A stretch of DNA of 64,000 nucleotides from Cladophialophora immunda (taxonomy: Eukaryota > Ascomycota > Eurotiomycetes > Chaetothyriales > Herpotrichiellaceae). Numbering within the stretch: position 1 is the first letter of the stretch; each line of letters starts with the position of its first letter. Shown piece by piece: positions 43,416 to 54,753 of the stretch. The DNA lies in NCBI RefSeq assembly GCF_000835495.1, contig NW_015622544.1:3066855-3130854 (forward strand), written 5' to 3'. A program made the position numbers and the translations under genes. The notes beneath the pieces are model-generated. The model made no database searches and was not told the DNA's origin. It saw only the letters and a program-made list of their open reading frames with translations.

Positions 43416-44676
43416 GATGGGCCAGAATGGGGAGCGTAGCGCAGAGAGAAAGTGGTCTGTGTTTGGGGACAGGAATGCGAGGACGAAGCGAAGACGATCC
43501 TTGTGTCAGAATTTAGAATAGTGAATGGTCGGACGGTTCTCGCAAGAGGGATCCTGGCATGCGATCTGATCTGGGTGGAGTATATACGGAGTATTGTTTA
43601 CTCTTCTATTACTGGATCTGACTCTGGGGCGGAGGCGGTCATGTAGTCATAGGAGACATAGGAAGGCGACGCTGGACGCTTTCAAGGGCAATGAACAGAA
43701 CACTGGCGGAGTCGCACAGAATGAAAGAATGGAAGATTGGGGACAATGCGTAGAGAGATGGTCCGTCAAGGTGATAATGTCCAGGTACAGGTGAGATGCA
43801 AAGAGTGTGCTGTTGGTTTTCAGCTGGGCGCAACCAGTGCAGACCTGAAATGTCATGCAGTGCCTCAGCTTTCTGACCAGCATTTCTGTTCTGGGCAGCA
43901 CAGGCATCCGACCCGCTCGCGCGCTGACTGGCATTGGCTCCTGTCACCAACCGAACAGGCGCCACGGGCCCCGGGCGGCGCCCAGCCAGTTAAAGCCACG
44001 CCCCGGGGTCATCGCCGCAGAAACGCGCCACTGCCCTGCAGAAAAATGGATGCGCCCACGTTTCTTGGTTACTGCAGTTCCCGCCGCTCGTCACCCCCGA
44101 GCCCCTTGTTTCTATTTATTCACCGCGAGATTTGGGATTTGCCATCGATTTGCAGTCCAAGTTGCCTCGAACCGTCCGCGCTTCTTCGGCTTCCCTATCG
44201 AATGATCTTCTAAGTGGCCGTGTTCTTTGCATAGTCGTAGCCAATTTGTTCTCAGTAAATGCGCTGCCTAACGCCTGTCACTTGATGCGCAATCTCCCTC
44301 AAGGCGGACTGCAGATTCTAGCGCCTTGTGGCGGTGCACGGAATGTTTCATGGTTCCCCAGACTGAGAGGCTGACGAGGCTTCACTTGGCAAGGCTGAGT
44401 GGGTAGTGGAAGTTTGCAGCCTCGCACCTCCAAGGCTTCCCCCACCTCTCAATCAGGTCCAAGGCCATGAATATTCCACTCTTGCATTGTCCTTACTTAC
44501 GCTTGAATTCCACGTCTACCTCGGTAGTTCACCACAAAGCCCCGCTGGAATTGTTCCGCAACTGTCGTTCTCAATATTCTGTTGGCGTCATCGGTTTTGC
44601 TGCGGCGAGCTGTCGGTGAGCGGCTCCCACGCAATCTTCCACGCAAGTGTCGACTGCGCCATCGACATACCCCACA
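43416..44676. promoter_or_regulatory. bidirectional promoter region, chitin synthase / LMW phosphatase
   Basis: 1.26 kb between two divergent start codons. It holds a TACGGAGTA copy (43585-43593) 170 bases from the chitin synthase start, and a GC-rich block around 43955-44010 with GCCCCGGGG, which matches the CreA-type SYGGGG consensus on both strands. Binding is inference only. No gene seen. Confidence 0.45.
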
Positions 44677-45235
44677 ATGACGGATTCTTCGATAAGAATC
44701 TCCGTCCTCTTTGTCTGCCTTGGGAACATTTGTACAGTTCTGCCTCACCCAAGTTCTGCATATGTCAGCTGATTAGGAATCTATAGGTCGATCGCCCATG
44801 GCTGAAGGCGTCTTTCGGTCGCTCGCGAAATCCCATCCGCGCATCGGCGACATCGACTCGGCTGGCACTGGAGCCTATCATACTCTCGATCCCCCCGATG
44901 ATAGGACCCTTGATACCCTTCGGAGGCATGGCATTACAGATTACGATCATGGCGCCCGTCAGGTGCGCTCGAAGGACTTCCACGAGTTTGATTACATTTT
45001 TGCAATGGACGCCTACAACTTCAACGATTTGCAGCGACTACAGCGAAGACTTGAGAGCAGAGGACAGAAGACAAAGGCCAAGGTCATGATGTTTGGCGAT
45101 TTCGGGGGAAGAACCAAGGGCGAGGAGGTAATTGATCCTTACTATGGGGCCGACCGCGGATTCGAAGCAGTCTACGAGCAGGTGACTCGGTTCTCAAAGA
45201 CCTTCCTGGAAGAAGTTGTCTCCGCTGGTGCCTGA
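44677..45235 (+). CDS. low-molecular-weight protein tyrosine phosphatase
   Basis: Cytosolic LMW-PTP (LTP1/Stp1 type) hydrolysing phosphotyrosine. Exons 44677-44731 and 44787-45235 give 167 residues. The intron splits the P-loop: spliced sequence reads [21 protein letters not shown], with nucleophile C14 and R20 of CX5R. A model starting at the later Met (44798) would lose the catalytic cysteine and be inactive. The general acid lies in VIDPYYGADRGFEAVYEQV, and IDSAGTGAYH and YIFAMDAYNFNDL match the family. Length is standard. Confidence 0.93.
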
Positions 45236-47383
45236 ACATGGTCTCAAGCGCAGTAGTTCGCCCAAGGATGCCCCCATTTTGGCAAATGGATCGACTGGAC
45301 CCCGTCTCCGGAAAATGTGCTACAATATCTGCATTAAAAGAATTGATCCACGGCGATGATCGGATCTCTAGGTTGCGGGCTTTCCAGCGACTTGCGATGG
45401 AGAGCCTTTCACCACCCACCTTATTCTTCGTCGAATCCGGTCAATATGAACAATGCAGATTTGCCTCCCGATGATGTCTCAAAAGGCGAATGTGGCAGAG
45501 AGGTCGATCGATATTCAAGTCCTTCATGACTCCCATTGATGCGTTCCTGGCTGAACCCGAGCACAGAGACACATTCCCAAGTTCATTCGACGGTGCAATA
45601 CCGTTGATCCTCGTGGAAACAGTTCATCTCATCCGGCTCGACCCTGAATTTCCAAATGCGCTCCTTTTCGCCAAAGCCGGCCTCTATGCATGCTCCCAAG
45701 ACAGCTCCGGCAAATCACTTCGTTCAATTTTGTCAATTGGAGCTGCAGATGAAATGTTCTCACTTAAGGTCCTTTTTCATTGCCTGATCCGCGAGACGCT
45801 ATTAGAACTGATCCAGCATCTGAAGTCTCGACTACAGCAAAGGTCGACTTCATGGATCTGTATGCTCGCTTCTTCGAAGATGGCGTGGCTCCTGGAACAT
45901 GAAAATGCGAAGCAGACCTAGTAGATACCCAGAAAACGCTATCGCTTTTTCAACCCTTGGTGATCCGCTGGACTTCGATCTTCACGACGCTAGAAGAGGG
46001 AGCCCAGGACATTCCATCAGGAGCCACGAGCGGTAATGTGGCGGCAGCTTTATTCCAGGCTGTCTTGGTTCCAGTCCTGTTTCACCAATAGCTCTTCCTC
46101 CCGACCACTTCAAAGCAAAGCGACCTTTAACGCACCATTTAGATCTTGCGAAGGAGAGCTTATGGCCGGGAGAATGTGATCTAGCTCGGAAAGAAGCCCT
46201 TGGGGAAAGACGGTCAAGAAGATGTCTAGCAAGATGTGTCTTCATATCTCTGATTGACACTGCCGTACGGGGTTGGCAGACATTGTCGTAGTCGGCGTTA
46301 TTCTTTGGGAGCTTACTGTTGAGCGGGAGTCCGCTGGCCATTTCCCGGGCATGACTAGACACATCTCATGAGCCAACGCTGCTAGTTGTGCCAGCTCCAG
46401 GTCAACTGCTCAAGAGAAGGTTCGTGTTGCCCTTAGTAAGTTTTGCTCACTTTTCTTTGGTGTATACTGTATTTGAGCGACGACGGACTTGCAGCTTCCA
46501 CAAGAGGATATTCCCATCTCGGCCCCTATCACACCTTGCTTTCACGCTTGATAATGGTTGTTTCTGGCACATTGCGCCATCACCAAGTGATCCGCTGCGA
46601 TTCGATCATTTGTTCCTTTGCCATTCTAATGACCCATCAACTCGTGTCAGATCTCCGGCGGGCGGACGGATAATCTTCAGAGCCAGTCCTTCTTCGAGAG
46701 TCGTAAGGCCTTGCATTGCACTCTTCTGCCATACTCATAGCGAGCCGGATGCCATCACTCCTGACTTGGGGTGCCACGCCAGCTCATGTAACCGAGATCC
46801 TGGTTTGCCACCGAGGAAGCCCTGCTGCGACTCTGGGGCAGGATGGCTATGCACCATGAGATCATCATCCTGACGAATGGTGATCCAAGCCAAGGGCACA
46901 ATGCGTGATTCTTTCAGGCAACCCTAGATTCATCGGAGGTGAGGCCTTCAAATAGATCTCCATTGTTCCTGATGCAACCTGTGAGGGGTTCTTGAGATTA
47001 GAGTGCTTTTCTTCTCATGCTGCTCACCGGTCTCATCTCAGCAGCCCAAACATGATGTTCTAAGGTCGTTGACATCCAAGCGTCCCTTCGAGCCTTCTCT
47101 CTCCACCCTAAGGCCAGGATCTGCGGCCGATGTACACGCGGGAATCGGCTCGTATACTTCAAGGCCAGCAACGAGGCTGACTAAGCACAGAGAGGGCACG
47201 ACCGCTAGCAAGGCTAAGGAAGGTCGAATGCGCTGTCAAGACTTGTTATAGTCTGGAGGTCAATGCTTCTCCTTTGTCGTTTATGGATTGTGGATTAAAG
47301 CTGCAGAACCCCTAAATTACTTCCCTTCAGCAGTCCACAACACGATAACGATAGTGCGCAAAGGGCAGCCCCGGCACAGCAAC
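45236..47383. other. 2.1 kb without a supported gene
   Basis: Contains several mid-length open frames, the best being 45490-45921 on the plus strand (143 codons from an ATG) and 45982-46362 on the minus strand, none with a known domain or with splice sites that extend them. It may hold a decayed or rapidly evolving gene, or only UTRs and the promoter of the GST-like gene. Confidence 0.4.
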
Positions 47384-48294
47384 ATGGAGACCCAGCCGTG
47401 CATTCTTTACTACGACCGGCGTTCCATCTGCAGTTCGATGGTGCGGTATACTCTTGCCAGTGCGGGGTTGCCAGGCAAGAATTTCTCGTCCCTCTCTACA
47501 GAGCCGCGGGAGATCGACATTTTCAACGGCGAACAGCTATCCGAGTCATATCTGTGCGAGGTGAATCCTAAAGGACAGGTAAGAGAAGCCCTTCTGGAAG
47601 CTGTTGGTCGGGAGTTTGTCTCTCGGGCGAGGACGACACTGACCTCCCGAACAGGTCCCGGTTCTGCTGAGTCCAGGTTTGCTCGAAAAGCCGATCACCG
47701 ACAGCCTCGACATCACACTCTGGCTGTGCGAGCGACATCCTGACCTCAGACCTTCAGAATATGCAGATGACATCAACAGACTGCTTCGCGATCTGCACGC
47801 CATCAACTTTTTCACGCTTTCCATGAGAAACCGTCCACAACGAGCCGAGCTGCTGGAGGGGGCGATTCGCGCCAAGATGGACACACCGGACCTCTCAGCC
47901 AGGCATAAGAAAGCCCTGGAGTACAAGTTGACTGTGTATGCCTTAGATCCATTGCAAGGAAGAATTTGTAATAATACTAACAATGTCTGCCAGAACCCGG
48001 TCAGAGAAAGTCGAGGGAGTGCGCCCTGAGGTCATCACGGAGGAGACCGAACGTGCGCGAGCGCTCCTCAACGACATTGACGGGACCAGACGTGGCCATA
48101 ACGGCGAGGGATTGAGGGCCGATGCGTGGATCTTTGGCACGGCGGCTCCCACCGCGCTGGACACCACCTTGATTTGTTTCCTGGCCAGGCTGATGGACGT
48201 CCAGTTGGAAGAGATCATCCCATCGGCTTTGTTGGAGATGGGGCGGGCGGCGAGGGAGACGGACAAGTTCAAGGGGATCTGGACGTCGTTGTGA
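47384..48294 (+). CDS. glutathione S-transferase-like protein
   Basis: Exons 47384-47578, 47655-47935 and 47994-48294 give 258 residues in frame throughout. The N-terminal thioredoxin-fold domain reads CILYYDRRSICSSMVRYTLASAG, with EVNPKGQVPVLL carrying the cis-Pro and TDSLDITLWLCERHP, the glutathione gamma-Glu site region (SLDI in place of ES..I). The C-terminal all-helical domain has RADAWIFGTAAPTALDTTLICFLARLMDV, the N-capping/hydrophobic-staple region typical of GSTs. Such proteins conjugate glutathione to electrophiles or serve in metabolite maturation. Intron 2 uses donor GTATGC; the nearby GTGTAT donor breaks the frame. Class cannot be decided. Confidence 0.82.
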
Positions 48295-49084
48295 TCTCGA
48301 GAGCTCAAGACACTGCTCTGACGGGCGATGAAGACGGAAACGAGTCCGTTCCATAGACGGGGCAACCGACCACCAGGGAATCTGCTGATGGCTTTGATGC
48401 CGAGAGGAATGACTCCGGACGGAGATGTGCCGACGACGGCGGCGTCTCCTCCGAGCCCCTTGTCCGCTTCAGCCTTGCGCAGCCTCGTTCCCTTCAGTGC
48501 AAGAACAGGAATCGTGGTACATAGTAGTTCACAGACGCCCATCTCCATCCAGCCAGTGGCCAAGCACCCTCTCTTCCGCTCTAAACCACCACAGACCTCT
48601 CAAGCCAGTGCCTCTCCAGTGCGCAATCTCGTGGCCTCTCGGCTGATCTTAGGCGGCTTTCGTCGGTCGGTCTTCGTCGGCCGGCCCGGGGTAGAGCTGC
48701 GTTTTCGTCCCCGTCTTGCATAATTGGGAATCCGAACTCACGAATGAGGCAACCCCAGAACTCACGTCTCTGGCGCATCGTTCCGCTTTCCGCGCTCACC
48801 CTTTGCCAAATTTGTCAGCACCCACACGTTCAATGGTGTCGTGGTTGATATACCCTGTGTATCTGTGGTGCGGTGGTCTCCTCAGTGTGCGTCATTGAGA
48901 TGACGATGACGATGGAAGAACACGTATTCTCTCCCATGAAGCATCCGCAGTGGAACTAAACATCGACTACTTTTCCCCTTCACCCCTTCTTGTGAAATAC
49001 CCAGAGACGCAACCGAGAGAGACATCAACATATGAAGAGAGAGTCGAGCGCGCGGGAAAAGACAGGCAAAGAACAGACAAAAAC
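48295..49084. other. intergenic region, no gene seen
   Basis: 790 bases between two co-directional genes. Open frames of 60-130 codons look like shadows. Contains the NmrA-like gene promoter. Confidence 0.45.
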
Positions 49085-50381
49085 ATGTCGAGGCGGATCC
49101 TCGTGACTGGCGCCACGGGGAATCAAGGTATATACACATTTACACACATCCCACCTATTCAATGTTCGGAGGACACTGGCTGACCGGCTGTTCCCATCAT
49201 CCTCCCTCCCACAGGCGGCTCCGTAGCCAAGCTCCTCCTGCAATACCCGAGCGAGTACACCGTGCGCGTGCTGACGCGAAACCCGGACTCGGACGCCGCG
49301 AAGCAGCTGGCCCAGCAAGGCGCTGAGGTCGTCAAGGGGGATCTGACGGATGTGTCGACGCTGGATGCCGCGTTCGGGGACTGCTGGGGCGCGTTTGTCG
49401 TGACGAACTTCTACGATGCGGTAAGTTCTGCTTTTTCCGGTCTTGAGAGATTCACCACCTCCCCGTAAGTCTCCAGATTGCTCATATGATGACGTGGAAC
49501 CGGTATCGGTAGACGATCAAAGACGACCCGGCCAGCGAGGAACAGCAGGGCCGCAACGCCGCGCTGGCGGCCCAAAGGGCCGGGGTGTCGTGCTTCGTCT
49601 GGTCGACGCTGCCGTCGTCGGTCGACATCTCCAAGGGCCAGGTGTGCTGCGAGATCTACGAGGGGAAGCACCGCGTCGACAGCTTCATCCGGGACGAGCT
49701 GCGGTTCGACGCCGCCGTGTTCGTCTTCACGGGCAACTTTTACGAGAACATGGTCTTGAGAGGCCACGTGGTGAGGACGGACGACGGCAAGGCCCTCGAG
49801 TTCCGGCAGCCCATCATCCAGCAGGACACGACGCGTGAGTAGTGCTTGCTTCTCTCTCCTCTCTTTGGGCCTCCTTTTGGCCTTCTGCAACGTAGAGTCC
49901 GAACGGGCCACGGCTGATTGAACGTCCCTCTCTCTGGCTACTCTAGTCCACATGGTCTGGGTCGAAAAGGACCTGGCTGGCGTGGCCAAGGCGATATTTG
50001 ACAACTGGGACCAGCGCAAGGAGCAGCTGAGATTCCGCTATCTCTACGCCATGGACGCCATCCACACTCCGCGTGAGATATGCGAGGTGATACAGCGCGG
50101 TAAGCTCAGCCCCTCTATCTCGTGAAGGCCCTCGAAAGCAAGAAACACTGACATAAAAAAATGGGAAAACAGTCACGGGTCTACCGACGAAGTACGTGGT
50201 GCTGCCTACGACGGGCAACGAACAACGAGATATCATGTTCACCCTGTACAACAAGACGGGCACTTACCCGGGCGTGGCGCTGCCTGATCAGAACGTACTC
50301 GATCTCGGAGTCGAATTGCACGGACTGGAACAGTTTGTGAAAGAAAGACTCGTGCCACACTTGGGACTGGCATGAACTGAC
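49085..50381 (+). CDS. NmrA-like family protein, possible C-terminal frameshift
   Basis: Atypical SDR of the NmrA/HSCARG type that binds NAD(P) and usually acts as a redox-sensing regulator. Exons 49085-49127, 49215-49420, 49513-49834, 49947-50099 and 50173-50381 give 310 residues. The Rossmann motif spans exon 1 and 2, RRILVTGATGNQGGSVAKLLL, followed by VRVLTRNPDS, VVKGDLTDVSTLDAAF and GAFVVTNFYD. Later come FVWSTLPSS, TGNFYENMVL and LHMVWVEKDLAGVAKAIF. There is no Tyr-x-x-x-Lys catalytic pair where SDR enzymes carry it. The sequence as given ends FVKRKTRATLGTGMN, but a one-base deletion in the A4 run at 50340-50343 would restore a more family-like ending and stop at 50376. Confidence 0.85.
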
Positions 50382-50848
50382 GAGTCGGGCGGATTCCAAA
50401 TGGGCCCCATCATTGATGCAGCCCTTGATCTGTGCCAGAGTAAATAAAAATATGGATTGTGCCGATAACCAACTTCTTGTTGCGCCAGGCGGAAGACACA
50501 GCATACAATGCTTGATGCTGTATTGTGACCTTGAACAGACCTATCAAGCAGGGAGAGCAAATACCCAACCCGACACGATTTCTCAGTCTCCGGTCCAAAT
50601 CCTAAGCTTCATCATTTTTCTCATCGTAGAAGCTGGTGATAATTTGACAACCCTGGTGGCCCGGTGGCGGCCGAGGACCAGTCACCAATGTTCAAAGAAA
50701 TAGGAAACACCACTAATGCTGCCCATGCGCCACTGCGCAACCTTTTCGGCCTTGGACGGGGAGCCAACAAAAAACTTTTCCTCCAGCGATTCCACGATCC
50801 GGTCCGCGATCGCAATCAGCGAATTATCGTAGCGTGTTGTTCTATTCG
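50382..50848. other. convergent intergenic region
   Basis: 467 bases between the 3' ends of the NmrA-like and metallopeptidase genes. No gene seen. Confidence 0.45.
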
Positions 50849-51971
50849 TCAAGGAAAGGGATTCGAGGGCGGCTCCCGAGATGGCCAAGCAGCGTCGGCG
50901 CTCGGTGCCTCTGCAAATGGTCTTCCACACACCCTTGAGTAGTACTTGCTGAGTGCATAGCAGACGTAGTTGTCCGCGTTGTAAGTGGGCTTCCATTGGA
51001 GATACTGATGGTCTCGTGGTAGGTATCTCTTGATTTCCGCAGCATTGTACGGGCCATACCCATTTTCCGGCCAATCTCCATAGAAGTCTGAGATGAAGTG
51101 GGGGGTGTTGGCATCAAATTGAGTCGCAATATTCGCGTCGTAGTCTGGGACGTCTGCGAACAAACCAGGGAAATGCAGCAGTTCGTGCATTAAGACAGAA
51201 CCAGTGCTGTACATCCATCTAGTGTCGATATTCCCAAGGTTTTGGCATCCATACCCATCATAATATTGCGGCCCCTTCGACTGATCCTTTTTTGGGTCAA
51301 TTGCCCAGTTTGGTGCCTTCTCCACGTCTTGAAGCATGGGTTCCTGCTGATACAATAGCTTGCAGACGGACATCAAGGCCGAAGCGCCGCCAAATGTTGG
51401 AACCACGTAGGCCAACCACGGATAGGAGCCTTTGCAGTCGAGATCAGACTCTGGAATCCCTGGTTGTGTCAATCCTGGGTGATCTCCGAGAAAATAAATT
51501 GATAAACGAGTGAACTTTTCGTTGTATGTTAGAGGTTCGTCCGCCAGCTGTTTGACAATCTCTGGATCGGAGAGGTCCAGGTTGAAATCAATGTTGGCTA
51601 TTGCGCGGAATATGTTCTTGACGAATTCGGCGTCTCCTGGCTCGAAATAACGGTTGAAGACCTATGATCGTAAGAAGGGAATTCCCACACTTGAAGATGC
51701 ACAGCGATCGCCCGGACTACGAAATGCAGCAACTTACTTCGTCGTTTGCAGCATCACAAGGCCAGTAGAGAGCGGTATGCCGAGCAAGATAGATGGCATC
51801 TTGGAATGTGCGATAGAAGATAGCTACTTGACTATCCGTCATTCCTGGAGGGCCACCAATCACCGGTGTGTTGGGAGGTCGCACAATGTCTTCACGAGCT
51901 CGAGCGAGAAAGCTGACAAACAGAATGACGAGACAAACCGAGCAAGAACGAAGGAAGAGGAACGGAGCCAT
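50849..51971 (-). CDS. secreted zinc metallopeptidase, HExxH (aspzincin/M35-like)
   Basis: Exons 51971-51738 and 51661-50849 give 348 residues. A clear signal peptide (FLFLRSCSVCLVILFVSFLARA, cleavage near residue 25) marks it as secreted. The zinc motif is SVLMHELLHF, H237-E238-x-x-H241, followed about 30 residues later by FISDFYGDWPENGYGPYNAAEIKR, whose Asp and Tyr-Gly resemble the third ligand region of aspzincins (M35, lysine-specific or deuterolysin-like). Cysteines at about 73, 156, 178 and 217 suggest disulfides. The short C-terminal tail (AEAPSADAAWPS) is low complexity. A TATATAAA box lies about 90 bases upstream. Peptidase assignment is good; clan placement is inference. Confidence 0.82.
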
Positions 51972-53265
51972 TTCTTGTCGAAAGAAAGCTTGACAGAGCA
52001 AAACGAGAGAACTGGTGGAATGCAGAGTACTTCAACCTTACCTAAACCATAGGAAGTAGTTTATATAACGCGTTCAAGTCTTGAGATTGATTGAGCCAAC
52101 ACTCCGAAATCACCATTGTCGCTGTGAATTTCGAGTCTTCATCACAAGATGAAGTGGTGATAGCGGGAAGCATCGGTAGACGGCGGCCACGGAAGAAGTA
52201 AACATGAGAGTGAAGGACTTCACGTGTCGCAGGTAGACACCGTCAAGTTGTGACAGGTGGGAAGATAGGTTCTTTGTCTGTGAATATCTGCAATTACGTG
52301 TTATACCAGGTGACACAAGCTCGACGCAGTACGCCCTTGGAAAGTGTCGAGAGTGCAATAGAGCAACGCATTTGGTTTGAGGGCCGAAGTGAGATGATCG
52401 TGGCATCTTTCTGGCTGTTCAAGGCTTCTGGGTTCGGAGGGAGGAATGAGGGATCTGTTCGAGAGCATAGATTCCTGGTGACGGTGTCCATAACAGGGAT
52501 TTGGCGACGACGGTGAGAGAAGAGAGGGACGGAGAAGAAAACGCAGCTGAAGCCGCTGCGGCTGTGGACAAAAACCGATGACATAACGAATCTCCCAATC
52601 TCGCAAAGCGACATCCCACCACCAACGCACCAATGCGCCAGGGCCAGCATCCCTGCTTGCTCGATCCTGCGCCCACTTCTCCCGCCGCCTCCTGCGCCAC
52701 GGGGAAATCAATGATACAGGAACCCGGTGAGGCGGATGATCGCAATTGCTGAAGTCAGTCGTCCCTTTGTGCTGAGTTTATCCTCAATTCACGGCTTCTT
52801 CGGCTCAATAGGACACCCAGAGGGGCGGCGGCAATCTCGCATCTTTCATAATCAGCGTGTTCTATTTTCTTTTTCTGCGTCTTGTCATAGATGAGACGCT
52901 GCTGCTGTCAGCGCCTGCTGCCGTTGAGTCGATCAGCTTCCATCTTCCCCTCCGCAGCTCGGAGAGGGGCGCGTTCATTCTCCCGCAAATTCAATCCGAT
53001 TTTTCGCCCGCAAACAAGGCCTCACTCCTTTCCCACCTACCCCTTTGTTGCTGGGAATTCTGTCCGACGACTTGTCGCGCCGCCTGTCGAATCTTCGGTC
53101 TCGTCGTATATTTTGTTCTTCGGTGTCGCCTGTGGAGTCGCAGTTCTTTTCGAGTACTTGGTGCGTCATCAACCCCAGGAGGCACACGACAAGGACGACC
53201 ACCTTGCGCACCACCGGCCCCCTACCACCACCACTTCACACACCTGCGATCCTTTTCGTCTCGAC
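51972..53265. promoter_or_regulatory. divergent intergenic region
   Basis: 1.3 kb between the metallopeptidase start and the preferred Sec14-like start. The right 375 bases (52891-53265) stay open in frame with the Sec14-like protein and may be coding. The rest has no supported gene. Confidence 0.5.
52060..52067 (-). promoter_or_regulatory. TATA box of the metallopeptidase gene
   Basis: TATATAAA on the minus strand, 89 bases upstream of the metallopeptidase ATG, a usual distance for a fungal TATA element. Confidence 0.5.
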
Positions 53266-54753
53266 ATGCCTGCGCCTCCCGGCCACCTGGGCAACTTGAC
53301 ACCCGAACAAGAAGCCAAACTGCGAGAGTTCTGGGCCGTCACTCTGAAGATTTTTGGCGTGGAAGACCCCCAACAGGCCAGTGGAACAGAGACACCACGA
53401 ACCGAAGATGCCGCATCAGAAATCGATGTCAAGGAGAAAGAGAAGAGCAAAAAGCGACTGGGTATATTCAAGAGGCACAAGGATAAGGAGTCGAGTAATG
53501 GGTCGGCCACGCCGACTAAAGACCCGAGCCACCATGCGGATTCCGACGACAAGTATGGCCAGGTCAAGGAATTCCAGCAGATATTAGTCACACAGTCTCC
53601 AGAATCTTTGCGCGCTACGTTCTGGAGCATGGTCAAGGCCGACCACCCAGATGCACTACTGCTGCGGTTTCTAAGAGCGCGAAAATGGGATGTCGACAAA
53701 GCATTGGTTATGCTGATCTCTACGATGCGATGGCGAAGCCAGGAACAGCATGTAGACGACGATGTCGTCCTACGCGGAGAAGGTGGAGCTTTGGAGGACT
53801 CGAAATCCAGCGACCCGGCCGTGAAGAGAGAGGGAGAAGATTTCCTGGCGCAACTAAGGTTAGGAAAGAGTTTCCTGCACGGCACCGATAAAGAAGGGAG
53901 ACCGCTGTGTTTTGTACGGGTACGGCTCCATAGAGGCGGCGACCAGACTGAGCGTGCCCTTGAACGGTATACGGTATATGTGATTGAGACGGCTAGACTT
54001 GCTTTGAGGCCGCCAATAGAAACCGCTGTGAGTGTTGCCCAACCCTGAGACGACGGACTGCTGACCTTCCCTTTCCAGTGTATAGTTTTCGACATGACCA
54101 ATTTCACCATGGCCAACATGGATTATACCCCCGTCAAGTTTATGATCAAGATCTTTGAAGCCAATTATCCCGAGTCTCTCGGCGCAGTCCTCGTCCATAA
54201 GGCGCCGTGGATTTTCCAAGGTATATGGAAGATCATTCGTGGCTGGCTCGATCCCGTTGTCGCTGGCAAAGTGCACTTTACGTCTGGAGTGGAGGACCTC
54301 GAGAAATTCATCCCTAGATCACAAATCATCAAGGAATTGGATGGAGAGGAGGATTGGGAATATAAATATGCAGAGCCTGTACCAGGGGAGAACGACACCA
54401 TGAAGGAAGAAGCGCCCCGGAACGCTCTCCAGACCGAGCGGGATACCCACGTCCGCGAGTATCAGAATAAGACCTTTGAATGGATATCGAAAGGAACGGG
54501 GCCGGATGTCGACAAGATCAAAGAAGAGAGGCACGCCCTGGCGAGGCAATTGAACGACAACTATTGGAGACTGGACAAATATGTGCGAGCCAGAACGTAT
54601 TACGACCGCACGGGCATGATCGGGCCAGATGGCAAGATCAACTTTTACCCGCCGCCTCCTGGAAAGGGAGAGAATGTGGATGTCAAACCGACATCGCCAG
54701 AGACTGTGCCAGATGCTCCAAAGATCGAGACCTCTGCCGATGATGTCGATTGA
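53266..54753 (+). CDS. Sec14-like CRAL-TRIO lipid-binding protein
   Basis: Phosphatidylinositol-transfer-type protein. Exons 53266-54027 and 54079-54753 give 478 residues from MPAPPGHLGNLTPEQE. The N-terminal CRAL-TRIO helical part has DALLLRFLRARKWDVDKALVML (about 127-148). The lipid-binding domain runs about 195-350 with DKEGRPLCFVRV, CIVFDMTNFTMANMDYTPVKFMIKIFEANYPE, LVHKAPWIFQGIWKIIRGWLDP and VHFTSGVEDLEKFIP, all family hallmarks. A charged linker rich in Lys/Glu/Ser lies at 50-105, and an acidic tail ends the protein. The frame is open for 125 codons upstream to an ATG at 52891, encoding an Arg-rich stretch and a hydrophobic helix; a longer mitochondrial or membrane form is possible. Confidence 0.9.
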
